Source: Streptomyces qinzhouensis (lineage in GTDB: Bacteria > Actinomycetota > Actinomycetes > Streptomycetales > Streptomycetaceae). Taken from it: DNA of 64,000 nt. The notes under the pieces are model-generated. The model saw only the letters and a program-made list of their open reading frames with translations. It was not told the DNA's origin and did no database searches. The stretch covers positions 806,001 to 870,000 of the forward strand of contig NZ_CP042266.1 in NCBI RefSeq assembly GCF_007856155.1. The letters run 5' to 3'. The translations under genes were made by a program, and so were the position numbers. Below, piece by piece: positions 25,851 to 33,739 of this stretch; the stretch's first letter is position 1, and each line of letters opens with the position of its first letter.

Positions 25851-27421
25851 TTGGGCGCCGCGTGCGGGTCGCAGGTCACATCGCGGCTGTCCAGCGTCCC
25901 GTTGAGCAGATACGCGTCCACCCGCTGGTTGACGCAGGGGTTGGCGATTCCGGTGACACCGTGCGAGCCGGCGTTCTTCTCCAGGATCAGCCGGGAGCCC
26001 TTGAGCCGCTTCTGCAGCTCGTAGGCGCCGCCGACCGGGGTGGCCGCGTCCCGCTCGGCCTGGACGATCAGCACGCCCGGGAGTTCCTTGCCGGGCCGGA
26101 CCTCGACGGCCGGGCCCTGACGGGTCGACCAGGTCGCGCAGGGCAGGTTCATCCAGGCGTTGGACCAGGTCAGGAACGGGTAGTCGCGGTGGAGCCGGGT
26201 GTTGTCCCGGTCCCAGGTGCGCCAGTCGGTGGGCCACTTGGCGTCCGCGCACTCCACGGCCGTGTAGACGGCGTTGCCGTTCTCGGAGCGGGCGTTGCCG
26301 ACGGTGTCCGTCATATCCGGGGCGGCGGCGTCGACCAGCGCCTGGGTGTCACCGGCGACGTACTTGCTCCATACCCGGGCGACGGGGGCCCAGGACGAGT
26401 CGTAGTAGGGCGCTCCCTGGAAGAAGGAGAGCAGCTCGGCCGGGCCGACGACCCCGCCGAGCGGGTCCTTCTTCGCGGTGGCGCGCAGCTTCTGCCACTG
26501 CGCCTCGACCTTCGCCGGGGTGTCCCCGATGCCGTAGGTCGCGTGGTTCGCCGCGACCCAGGCCTTCCAGTCGTTCCACCGGGTCTCGAAGGCGACGTCC
26601 TGGTCCAGGTTGGCCTGGTACCAGATCTTCTTCCGGGACGGGCTGACGACGCTGTCCACGACCATGCGGCGGACATGCCCCGGGAACAGCTCCGCGTAGA
26701 CGGCGCCGAGGTAGGTGCCGTAGGAGACACCGAGGAAGTTCAGCTTCCGCTCGCCGAGGGCCGCCCTCATGACGTGCAGGTCCCGTGCGGTGTTGGCGGT
26801 GGTCATATGCGGCAGCATCCAGCCGCTGCGCTCGGCGCAGCCGGCGGCGTACTCGGCCGCGAGCTTGCGCTGGGCCCGCTTGTCGGCCTCGCTGTCGGGC
26901 ACCGGATCGGCCTTGGGGGCCTTCACGAACTCCTGCGGGTCGACACAGGAGATCGGGGTGGAGCGGCCGACGCCGCGCGGGTCGAAGCCCACGAAGTCGT
27001 ACGCCTTCGAGGTGTTCACCCAGAGCGGGTTCTTGCTGGTGACCCGGACCGGGAAGCGCAGGCCCGAGCCGCCGGGCCCGCCGGGGTTGTAGATCAGCGC
27101 GCCCTGACGCTCGGCCGGGGTACCGGTGTGGCCGATGCGGTCGACGGTGAGCGTGATCTGCCGCCCGTTCGGGCGCTTGTAGTCGAGCGGTACGGTGACC
27201 GTGCCGCACTGGATGGGCTTCGGCAGCCCCGAGTCGGCGGGACAGTCCGCCCAGTCGATGCCCTTGTCGGCGGCCCGGTCGGCGGCGAGTTGTACGCCGC
27301 GCGTCTCGGACGTGCCGCCGCGGCCGCTGTCCGCGGTGGCCACCGGGGCTGTGATCGCTCCCGCGACCAGGGTGCCCGCTATCAGAGTGCCGGCCGAACC
27401 GAGCGCTGCTGCGCGTCTCAC
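25844..27421 (-). CDS. Secreted tripeptidyl aminopeptidase-like S33 hydrolase
   Basis: A 525-residue alpha/beta hydrolase of the secreted streptomycete tripeptidyl aminopeptidase group. It has an Arg-containing N-terminus, a hydrophobic signal (AALGSAGTLIAGTLVAGA) and a likely cleavage near 'ATA-DSG'. Oxyanion region 'IYNPGGPGGSG'; 'VGFDPRGVGRSTP'; nucleophile Ser in 'GVSYGTYLGAVYAELFPGHV'; Asp in 'VQAERDAATPV'; His in 'GSHGVTG'. Paired Cys outside the core suggest disulfides. It would remove peptides from extracellular proteins. The GTG at 27421 lies 6 nt from GGGGGAG; the frame's upstream extension runs through the promoter. I judge the call by family order, not by assay. Confidence 0.87.
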   Translation of the reverse strand: MRRAAALGSAGTLIAGTLVAGAITAPVATADSGRGGTSETRGVQLAADRAADKGIDWADCPADSGLPKPIQCGTVTVPLDYKRPNGRQITLTVDRIGHTGTPAERQGALIYNPGGPGGSGLRFPVRVTSKNPLWVNTSKAYDFVGFDPRGVGRSTPISCVDPQEFVKAPKADPVPDSEADKRAQRKLAAEYAAGCAERSGWMLPHMTTANTARDLHVMRAALGERKLNFLGVSYGTYLGAVYAELFPGHVRRMVVDSVVSPSRKKIWYQANLDQDVAFETRWNDWKAWVAANHATYGIGDTPAKVEAQWQKLRATAKKDPLGGVVGPAELLSFFQGAPYYDSSWAPVARVWSKYVAGDTQALVDAAAPDMTDTVGNARSENGNAVYTAVECADAKWPTDWRTWDRDNTRLHRDYPFLTWSNAWMNLPCATWSTRQGPAVEVRPGKELPGVLIVQAERDAATPVGGAYELQKRLKGSRLILEKNAGSHGVTGIANPCVNQRVDAYLLNGTLDSRDVTCDPHAAPKP

Positions 27422-27529
27422 GGAGAACTCCCCCTTTCCTTCTGTCGAGTTCTCCGCAGGATCCTTTCGTCTCGGGGGCACCGCGAACAGATCGCACAGC
27501 TGTTTCTTTACCGAACCAATAACCGGTGA

Positions 27530-27556
27530 GTGGTGTACCGCTGAGCGGTGCACCAC
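27530..27556. promoter_or_regulatory. Inverted repeat between peptidase and Phd genes
   Basis: GTGGTGTACCGCT and AGCGGTGCACCAC form a near-perfect 13-bp hairpin just downstream of the phd-like gene and upstream of the peptidase start. It could terminate the antitoxin transcript or act as an operator for the peptidase. Confidence 0.5.
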
Positions 27557-27578
27557 GCTCGGGGCGAACGCCTGAGGG

Positions 27579-27857
27579 TCAGAGGGAGGAGCCGCGGTGC
27601 TCGGCCGTCAGTCCGAAGCGGCCGTGCCCGGGGGCGCTCTGCGGGGAGGCGGCGCCGAGGGTCGAGACGGAGGAGATCATCGGCTCGTCCTCCTCCTCGC
27701 CGAGCCGCTCCAGTTGCTCGAGGTCGCCCGCGGAGACCAGCGCCACGAGCGGCTTCCCGTGCCGGGTCACGACGACCCGCTCGCCGCCGTACACCACACG
27801 GTTGATCAGGTCGGCCAGCTCAGCGCGGGCTTGCGTCACCGGAATCTCGTAGGCCAT
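27579..27857 (-). CDS. Orphan Phd/YefM-type antitoxin
   Basis: A 92-residue protein that starts '[52 protein letters not shown]', the Phd/YefM DNA-binding and dimerisation domain. The C-terminal 35 residues (acidic, then Ser/Gly-rich) would be the toxin-neutralising part. No RelE/YoeB/Doc-type toxin gene is adjacent: the gene downstream is the secreted peptidase and the divergent one is a ClpP paralogue. It therefore may act only as a regulator. The ATG at 27857 is set by the family N-terminus. A TGTACA-type element, the core bound by YefM in E. coli, sits in the divergent gap. Confidence 0.82.
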   Translation of the reverse strand: MAYEIPVTQARAELADLINRVVYGGERVVVTRHGKPLVALVSAGDLEQLERLGEEEDEPMISSVSTLGAASPQSAPGHGRFGLTAEHRGSSL

Positions 27858-28005
27858 GCCCCTCAGCTTAATCGGCACCCCCGGCCGCCACCTGCCCGCG
27901 GAGCGACCCCGCCTCGCGGGCACCACTCCGCTCGCTGAGCGCGAAATCCCCTGCCCGACCTGGCACTTCACCGCGCGCGGCGGCCGTCGGCCCTCGCTCC
28001 GCGTT

Positions 28006-28021
28006 CTGTACGTCCTGTACA
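28006..28021. promoter_or_regulatory. Paired TGTAC elements upstream of clpP paralogue
   Basis: CTGTAC occurs twice 9 bp apart (28006-28011, 28015-28020); the second extends to the palindrome TGTACA. TGTACA is the known core of YefM operators, and a YefM-like gene is divergent from here. It lies 60 bp before the ClpP-like start, next to a T-rich stretch. Confidence 0.4.
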
Positions 28022-28080
28022 TTTTTTACGGAAGGCGGGCGGCCGGTCGCCGCCCGTCCAGGACCGAGGAGAGGTACGCC

Positions 28081-28761
28081 ATGAACCGCCCCGCCGCCCG
28101 CTACGTCCTCCCGCAGTTCACCGAGCGCACCTCGCAGGGCACCCGCACCTTCGATCCCTACAGCAAGCTGCTGGAGGAACGGATCGTCTTCCTGGGGACC
28201 CCGGTGGACGACACCGCCGCGCATGATGTGATCGCCCAGTTCCTCCACCTCGAATACGCCGCCCCTGACCGGGACATCTCCCTCTATCTCAACTCCCCCG
28301 GCGGCTCCCCGGGCGCGACGCTGGCGGTCTACGACACGATGCAGACGGTGATCTGCGATGTGGAGACGATCTGCATCGGGCAGGTCGCCGCAGCCGGGGC
28401 GCTGCTACTGGCGGCCGGGGCCCCCGGCAAGCGGATGGCGCTGCCGGGGGCGCGGGTCGCGCTCCGTCAGCCCGCGCTCGACGAACCCGTCCGGGGCATG
28501 CCGTCGGATCTGGAGATCGAGGCCCGGGAGCTGTTGCGGCTGCGTGATCTGACGGTGGACCTGCTGGCCCGTCACACCGGCCGGGAGCGGGAGCGGATCG
28601 CGGCCGATCTGGAGCGGGACACGTTCTTCGACGCGGCGGGCGCGAAGGAGTACGGACTCGTGGACCAGGTGATCGGCAGCCGCAAGGCCACACGGCCCGG
28701 CCCGGCCGGCGCCGCCGGGACCCCGGGTCCGGCCGGCACCTCAGGCGGCGGCCCGCGGTGA
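28081..28761 (+). CDS. ClpP-like protein without catalytic Ser and His
   Basis: A 226-residue ClpP-fold protein. The fold is clear: '[11 protein letters not shown]', '[24 protein letters not shown]', '[35 protein letters not shown]'. In active ClpP these regions read 'QAASMGA' and 'VMIHQP'. Here the Ser position is Ala104 and the His position is Arg129, so two of three catalytic residues are gone; the Asp-region 'LERD' remains. It should not cleave peptides itself but could assemble into a mixed ClpP barrel or bind a Clp ATPase. The start is the ATG at 28081, after GAGGAG. The C-terminus is a Gly/Pro-rich tail. GTGA overlap couples it to the next gene. Confidence 0.88.
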   Translation: MNRPAARYVLPQFTERTSQGTRTFDPYSKLLEERIVFLGTPVDDTAAHDVIAQFLHLEYAAPDRDISLYLNSPGGSPGATLAVYDTMQTVICDVETICIGQVAAAGALLLAAGAPGKRMALPGARVALRQPALDEPVRGMPSDLEIEARELLRLRDLTVDLLARHTGRERERIAADLERDTFFDAAGAKEYGLVDQVIGSRKATRPGPAGAAGTPGPAGTSGGGPR

Positions 28762-29078
28762 ATCCGTCCGCACCGCGGCCCGAGCCGCCGCCCCTGCCCG
28801 CGCTGACCCGCGCCGAGGCCGAGGTCCTCGACGCCTATCTCGCCGTCGCGGATCTCGTCGGCCGGATCAACCCGACCCGCTCCGAGCACACCTACGGAGC
28901 CCTTCGCGCGGCCCAGGCCCTGGTGAGCCGGGCCGCCGAGCTCCGGGACGCCCTGACCCTGATGCACCGGCGCGGCGAGAGCGAGCTGCATACCGCGACG
29001 CTCGCCCATGCCTTGCGCGTCCTCGACGGCGAAAGGCGGACATTCCGGGTGACCATCCCACCGCAGTCTCCGAACTGA
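28758..29078 (+). CDS. 106-residue helical protein coupled to ClpP-like gene
   Basis: A small protein, not recognised. A Pro-rich start ([14 protein letters not shown], initiated by GTG at 28758) is followed by an almost wholly helical body, '[22 protein letters not shown]' through '[12 protein letters not shown]'. It overlaps the stop of the ClpP-like gene by 4 nt (GTGA), so the two are translationally coupled and probably act together, for example as an adaptor or assembly partner of the inactive ClpP subunit. That role is an inference from position only. Confidence 0.65.
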   Translation: MNPSAPRPEPPPLPALTRAEAEVLDAYLAVADLVGRINPTRSEHTYGALRAAQALVSRAAELRDALTLMHRRGESELHTATLAHALRVLDGERRTFRVTIPPQSPN

Positions 29079-29389
29079 CGGAACGCCGTCTACGCGTCAA
29101 CCGCTGTTCGAGTGGGATTCCCCCTCCCTCAATCGGTGGAGTCGAACCCTCGGTAACACCTACCGTCAAGTTGCGGCTGAACGACGATCGCTCTACCGGA
29201 AAGTCCTACTCCCGTGCTGGTGCGGGGTGTTTTGAGGGTCCGTTCCGGGGCCCGGACGGGATCATATTCATACGAACGGCGCATTCGTGTTGAAACTCAC
29301 ATATCGCCGTTTTGACTTCGAAATCCGGCAGTTGGTGGGTCAAGATCCCTGGGACGACAAGCCCCCGTCACCTCGGCGGGGCGGTCCGG
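29079..29389. other. Promoter/leader region before riboswitch
   Basis: About 310 bases with no gene. It should hold the end of the ClpP operon and the promoter of the NlpC/P60 transcript. An AT-richer patch around 29270-29310 (ATATTCATACGAAC...) is the best promoter site, but no clear -35/-10 pair can be named. Confidence 0.35.
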
Positions 29390-29580
29390 GCGGACGCCGA
29401 GTCCTGCCGCTGTCCCGGATTACTGGTCGACAGAAGTGCATCGGCAGGAGTGGAGGACCCAGGCAGTACGGAACAGCCGGAGCGATCGATCCGGGGGTTC
29501 CTCGGGGTGAAGCCGCGTCAGCGGCCGGGCACCTTCGTCCGCCCGAACCCGACAGGTCATCCTTCACAGGCGGCTGACGA
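29390..29580 (+). ncRNA. Probable cyclic di-AMP riboswitch (ydaO type)
   Basis: The untranslated leader of the NlpC/P60 gene contains, in order, CCGAGTCCTGCCGC, GGTCGACAGAA, GGCAGGAGTGGAGGACCCA, CGGGGTGAAGCCG, GGCCGGGCACC and CGCCCGAACCCGACAGG. This succession is the recognisable core of actinobacterial ydaO/yuaA leaders, which bind cyclic di-AMP and normally switch off cell-wall hydrolase genes. CCTGCCG and CGGCAGG can pair as a main stem. Recognition is from the motif order; edges are approximate. The start codon follows the last element by about 10 nt. Confidence 0.72.
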
Positions 29581-29590
29581 AGGGTTGCGC

Positions 29591-30070
29591 ATGAATGCGC
29601 AGAAAAACGTCCCGTCCTTGCTCGGCCGGGCAGGCACGGTGTCCGCTCTGACGATCGCGGCGCTCGGCGGCACGATGCTCGTGCCCGGCGGTACGCCCGA
29701 GGCCCAGGCCGCGGCCACGGCACACGCGGGCAAAGCGCTCAAGGTCGCCGCGGCCAAGAAGGGCGCTCCGTACAGGTACGGCGCGGCGGGTCCCTCCCGC
29801 TTCGACTGCTCGGGGCTGACGGTCTACTCGTTCAAGAAGGCGGGCAAGAAGCTCCCGCGGACCGCGCAGCAGCAGTACAACAAGACCCGCAAGATCTCCA
29901 TGAAGTCGCGCAAGGCCGGTGACCTGGTCTTCTTCCATGGCCGGGGCGGTGTCTACCACGTGGGCATCTACGCCGGGAAGGGCAAGATCTGGCACTCCCC
30001 CAAGAGGGGTTCCTGGGTGAAGCTGGACAAGATCTGGAGCAGGAGCGTCTCGTACGGCAGGGTTCGCTGA
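29591..30070 (+). CDS. Secreted NlpC/P60 cell-wall endopeptidase
   Basis: A 159-residue exported protein: a signal peptide (about 1-36; 'AGTVSALTIAALGGTMLVPGG...AQA-AA') and then a single NlpC/P60 domain that cleaves stem peptides of peptidoglycan. The catalytic Cys is in 'RYGAAGPSRFDCSGLTVYSF' and the His in 'VYHVGIYAGKGKIWHSP'. There are no added binding modules, so it is a minimal hydrolase, and it is very basic near the end. The ATG at 29591 immediately follows the riboswitch-like leader, which should control its expression in response to cyclic di-AMP. Confidence 0.88.
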   Translation: MNAQKNVPSLLGRAGTVSALTIAALGGTMLVPGGTPEAQAAATAHAGKALKVAAAKKGAPYRYGAAGPSRFDCSGLTVYSFKKAGKKLPRTAQQQYNKTRKISMKSRKAGDLVFFHGRGGVYHVGIYAGKGKIWHSPKRGSWVKLDKIWSRSVSYGRVR

Positions 30071-30200
30071 CCGGCCGGAAGAGCTGGGGTGGTGCCGGGG
30101 TCCGGGGCGTACGGCCCGGGCCCGCGGGCCGTCGCCCGCCCGGGCACGGGCGGCCCAGGCGTGGCGGTCCGGGCACGGCGGTCCGGGCGCGGCGGTCCGG

Positions 30201-30647
30201 TCAGTTCCGGTCGGCGGGCCCGGTGGCGGACGGGTTCCACGGCAGGGCGATCCAGACCGTCTTGCCGCCGTCCGGGGTCGGAGTGACCGTCAGCCGGCCG
30301 CCGCTGTGGGCCGTGAGACTGCGGACGATGACCATGCCCCGGCCGTTGTCCTGACGCACGGCCGCGGGCAGCCGCTGCGGCCAGCGCGGGTGGCTGTCCG
30401 TCACACCGATCCGCAGTTCCTCGTCCCGCTCCAGAAGCAGCGTCACGGTAAAGGTGGGCGACTGGCCGAAGGTGTGCTGGACGGCATTGGTGGTCAGCTC
30501 CGAGACGATGAGCCGGATCGTGTCCAGAGCTTCCGACCCGGCGGGCAGACCCCAGTCGGCGAGGACCACGGTCACATGTCTGCGCGCCACCGAGACCGAG
30601 GCCGGGTCGCTCGGCAGGGTCATCGAGCTCTCCAGGAGATCTGCCAT
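30201..30647 (-). CDS. RsbW-like ATP-binding regulatory protein
   Basis: A 148-residue GHKL ATPase. 'DTIRLIVSELTTNAVQHTF' is the N-box, 'GVTDSHPRWPQR' the G1-type segment, and 'DNGRGMVIVRSLTAHSG...GGKTVWIALPW' the lid and last strand. Proteins of this class act as anti-sigma factors or kinases of anti-sigma antagonists; partners are often encoded elsewhere. The ATG at 30647 (MADLLESSM) has AAAGGA upstream. Longer in-frame starts at 30692 and 30788 lack a ribosome site. The flank on its 3' side carries three copies of GGCGGTCCGG at 14-bp spacing. Confidence 0.82.
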   Translation of the reverse strand: MADLLESSMTLPSDPASVSVARRHVTVVLADWGLPAGSEALDTIRLIVSELTTNAVQHTFGQSPTFTVTLLLERDEELRIGVTDSHPRWPQRLPAAVRQDNGRGMVIVRSLTAHSGGRLTVTPTPDGGKTVWIALPWNPSATGPADRN

Positions 30648-31044
30648 GGAGACGCCGTCCTTTCCACCCGCGGCCGTGCTGTCCGAGGTCATGGCGGAGG
30701 CATGCGCGGACGGCCACGGCTCGCGCTGAGCGCCGGACTGCCACCATCCTCCCGCCGCAGGCACGATCCGCCAAGATCTGTGGACCACAGTCGCTCAAAG
30801 CGGTGAACTCTGCGACGCAAGACCGTTTTTGGCCATGCCCAGGCGCTTTGTCCGCCCCTCGGGCGGACCGGGCCGCGGAAACCCGGTCGCCAGGGCCTCG
30901 ATCCCGGCCGTGGGCCACCGCGGCCGGCCGGCGGGGCGGATACCCCTCCGCCCGCCTGTGCTCCCTCGTCCCCGGTCCTCCGTCCTACATATGTCGTCCG
31001 TCGTCCGGGGAAGTGTCCGGGGAAAGTGTCCGAGCCCGTGCCGG
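30648..31044. other. Intergenic stretch between ATPase and bioF
   Basis: About 400 bases between two minus-strand genes. It contains a short hairpin (GTCCGCCC...GGGCGGAC near 30850-30870) that may terminate the bioF transcript and, near 30780-30830, the likely promoter region of the ATPase gene. No gene or other structure is supported. Confidence 0.35.
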
Positions 31045-32205
31045 TCAGCGGCCCGAGCGGGCACCGGGCGGTGCCGTCCGGACGACCGTCGCCACCGCCG
31101 CCGCGAGCTGCTCGTCCGTCAGGTCCGCACGGGCCGTCAGCCGCAGCCGGGAGATCCCGTCCGGCACCGACGGCGGCCGGAAGCAGCCCACCAGCAGCCC
31201 GGCCGTCCGGCAGTCGGCGGCCCAGCCCACCGCGGCCTCGGGCGAGGGCGCCCGTACCGACACCACCGCCGCGTCCGGCCGGGCGGCCGTCAGCCCGGCC
31301 GCCGTCAGCCCGGTGTGCAGGGCGGTGGCGGCCGACCGTACCCGGTCCGCCCGGCCGGGCTCACGGGCCAGGATCCGCAGAGACTCCCGGGCCGCGCCGA
31401 CCGCGGCCGGGGCCAGTCCGGTGTCGAAGATGAACGTCCGGGCGGTGTTCACCAGATGGGCGACGACCCGCGCCGGACCGAGGACGGCACCGCCCTGGCT
31501 GCCCAGGGACTTGGAGAGCGTCACCGTCGCCACCACACCCGGCGCGCCCGCGATCCCGGCGGCGTACGCCGTACCGCGCCCGCCGTCGCCGAGGACGCCG
31601 AGACCGTGGGCGTCGTCCACGAGCAGCGCCGCGCCCCGCCCGGCCGTGATCCGGGCGAGTTCCGCGAGGGGGGCCGCGTCGCCGTCGACCGAGAAGACCG
31701 AGTCGGTGACCACCAGCGCCCGCCGCCCGGGATGGGCGTCGAGGATCTTCCGTACCGCGGACGGATCGCCGTGGGCGGAGATCTCGGTCCGCGCCCGCGA
31801 CAGCCGACAGCCGTCGACGATGGAGGCATGGTTGGCCGCGTCCGAGACGATCAGCCCGTCGCGCCCGCTCAGCGCCGTGACGGCGGCCAGATTCGCCGCG
31901 TAGCCGGACGCGAGGACGAGTCCCGCCTCGAAGCCGCAGTGAGCGGCCAGTTCCCGCTCGAGATCGGCGTGCAGGGCGGTGCTGCCGGTGACCAGCCGGG
32001 AGCCGGTCGAGCCCGCTCCCCAGCGGTGCGCGGCGGCCGCCGCCGCGGCGGTGACCTCGGGGTGGCGGCTCAGCCCGAGATAGTCGTTGCCCGCGAGGTC
32101 GAGCAGCGCGGACCCGGCGGAGCGGGGCCGCAGCGTCCGCGTCAGCCCGGCGCGCTCCCGGCGCGCGGATTCCTCGTCGAGCCAGTCGAAGGGGTCGTCG
32201 GGCAT
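31045..32205 (-). CDS. bioF: 8-amino-7-oxononanoate synthase
   Basis: A 386-residue PLP enzyme of the alpha-oxoamine synthase family. It condenses pimeloyl-thioester with alanine in the first dedicated ring-forming step of biotin synthesis. Motifs: 'LDLAGNDYLGLSRHPEV', 'GAGSTGSRLVTG', 'SGYAANLAAVTAL', 'DAANHASIVDG', 'VVTDSVFSVDGDAAPL', 'LLVDDAHGLGVLGD' and the PLP Lys in 'TVTLSKSLGSQGG'. The start is the ATG at 32205 (MPDDPFDWL). It is divergent from bioB across 217 bp, so one regulator could control both arms; I did not find a convincing biotin-repressor site. Confidence 0.93.
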   Translation of the reverse strand: MPDDPFDWLDEESARRERAGLTRTLRPRSAGSALLDLAGNDYLGLSRHPEVTAAAAAAAHRWGAGSTGSRLVTGSTALHADLERELAAHCGFEAGLVLASGYAANLAAVTALSGRDGLIVSDAANHASIVDGCRLSRARTEISAHGDPSAVRKILDAHPGRRALVVTDSVFSVDGDAAPLAELARITAGRGAALLVDDAHGLGVLGDGGRGTAYAAGIAGAPGVVATVTLSKSLGSQGGAVLGPARVVAHLVNTARTFIFDTGLAPAAVGAARESLRILAREPGRADRVRSAATALHTGLTAAGLTAARPDAAVVSVRAPSPEAAVGWAADCRTAGLLVGCFRPPSVPDGISRLRLTARADLTDEQLAAAVATVVRTAPPGARSGR

Positions 32206-32422
32206 GGTGGCGTGCTCCCCCGCTTCTTCACTTCCCGGTATTCCGGCGGCCGGTGACGGCCCTGCCGTCCGTCGGCGCTCCTGCGGGCGCTTTTGTAGGC
32301 AGCGCACAGAGGCTAACCGGGTACGCCCCCGCTTCTCATGTGGTCATGCACACACTTCGGTGAAGGTCTGTTGTGAGATTCCGACTTTCCCACGGGGAGT
32401 TCCTTAGGCCAGGATCGGCGCC

Positions 32423-33739
32423 ATGGAGCTTCTCGGCAGACTGGTGGAGAAGGGGCTGCGGCGCGAGCCGCCGACCCGGGACGAGGCGCTGGCGGTACTG
32501 GCGACCTCCGACGACGACGTGCTCGACGTGGTGGCCGCGGCGGGCCGGGTGCGCCGTCAGTGGTTCGGCCGCCGGGTGAAACTCAACTATCTGGTCAATC
32601 TGAAGTCGGGGCTGTGTCCCGAGGACTGCTCGTACTGCTCGCAGCGGCTCGGTTCGACGGCCGGGATCCTCAAATACTCCTGGCTGAAGCCGGCGGAGGC
32701 GTCGCAGGCGGCGGCCGCGGGGGTCGCGGGCGGTGCCAAGCGGGTCTGCCTGGTGGCCAGCGGCCGCGGTCCGACGGACCGCGATGTGGACCGGGTGTCG
32801 CGGACGATCGAGGCCATCAAGGAACAGAACGACGGCGTGGAGGTGTGCGCCTGTCTCGGTCTGCTCTCCGCGGGTCAGGCGGAGAAGCTGCGCGAGGCGG
32901 GTGCCGACGCGTACAACCACAACCTCAACACCTCGGAGGCGACCTACGGGGAGATCACGACCACCCACACCTACGCGGACCGGGTGGAGACCGTGCGGCA
33001 GGCGCAGTCCGCCGGTCTGTCGGCCTGTTCGGGGCTGATCGCGGGGATGGGCGAGACGGACGAGGACCTGGTGGACGTCGTCTTCGCGCTGCGGGATCTC
33101 GACCCCGACTCGGTGCCGGTGAACTTTCTGATCCCCTTCGAGGGCACCCCGCTGGCGAAGGAGTGGAATCTGACGCCGCAGCGCTGTCTGCGGATTCTCG
33201 CGATGGTGCGGTTCGTCTGCCCGGATGTGGAGGTACGGCTCGCGGGCGGCCGCGAGGTCCATCTGCGGACCCTCCAGCCGCTGGCGCTGCACCTGGCCAA
33301 CTCCATCTTCCTCGGCGACTATCTGACGAGTGAGGGTCAGGCCGGCCGGGCCGACCTCGACATGATCGCGGACGCGGGCTTCGAGGTGGAGGGCGCCGGG
33401 ACGACGACGCTGCCCGCACACCGCACGGGCGAAGGACCGGGCTGCGGTACCCGCCCGGCCGCCGGCGCGCCGGCGGGATCGGTCTGCGGTTCGGCCGCGG
33501 ACGGCGGATGCGGTTCCGGCTGCGGTCACGCCGTCGGCTCCGGATGCGGTTCCGCCGGGACGAGCCGGGAGCCCGCAGAGCCCGCAGAGACCACAGCGAC
33601 CGCAGCGACCGCAGAGGCCGCAGAGGCCGCGGAGCCGGATACCGCGGAGCGGACCGTTCCGGTCTCCTCCGGACCGCGCACCGATCTGGTGACGGTACGC
33701 CGCCGGGGCGCGGGCACCGAGGTGGCGCCCAATGCCTGA
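32423..33739 (+). CDS. bioB: Biotin synthase with Cys-rich C-terminal tail
   Basis: A 438-residue radical SAM enzyme that inserts sulfur into dethiobiotin. The [4Fe-4S]-SAM motif is CPEDCSYC (Cys65, 69, 72). Conserved segments '[15 protein letters not shown]', '[17 protein letters not shown]' and '[16 protein letters not shown]' complete the core, which ends near residue 330. The last 100 or so residues have no place in the family fold: first a Gly/Cys-rich stretch with eight Cys in about 45 residues (for example '[16 protein letters not shown]'), then a run of Glu/Ala/Thr. The start is the ATG at 32423. It overlaps bioA by 8 nt. Confidence 0.93.
   Translation: MELLGRLVEKGLRREPPTRDEALAVLATSDDDVLDVVAAAGRVRRQWFGRRVKLNYLVNLKSGLCPEDCSYCSQRLGSTAGILKYSWLKPAEASQAAAAGVAGGAKRVCLVASGRGPTDRDVDRVSRTIEAIKEQNDGVEVCACLGLLSAGQAEKLREAGADAYNHNLNTSEATYGEITTTHTYADRVETVRQAQSAGLSACSGLIAGMGETDEDLVDVVFALRDLDPDSVPVNFLIPFEGTPLAKEWNLTPQRCLRILAMVRFVCPDVEVRLAGGREVHLRTLQPLALHLANSIFLGDYLTSEGQAGRADLDMIADAGFEVEGAGTTTLPAHRTGEGPGCGTRPAAGAPAGSVCGSAADGGCGSGCGHAVGSGCGSAGTSREPAEPAETTATAATAEAAEAAEPDTAERTVPVSSGPRTDLVTVRRRGAGTEVAPNA

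Noticed and set aside
27579..27857. Complete toxin-antitoxin pair
   Set aside because: No toxin-type gene stands on either side; both neighbours are identified as other families.
30829..32256. Plus-strand frame of 475 codons opposite bioF
   Set aside because: Antisense to bioF, whose motifs and PLP lysine are intact.
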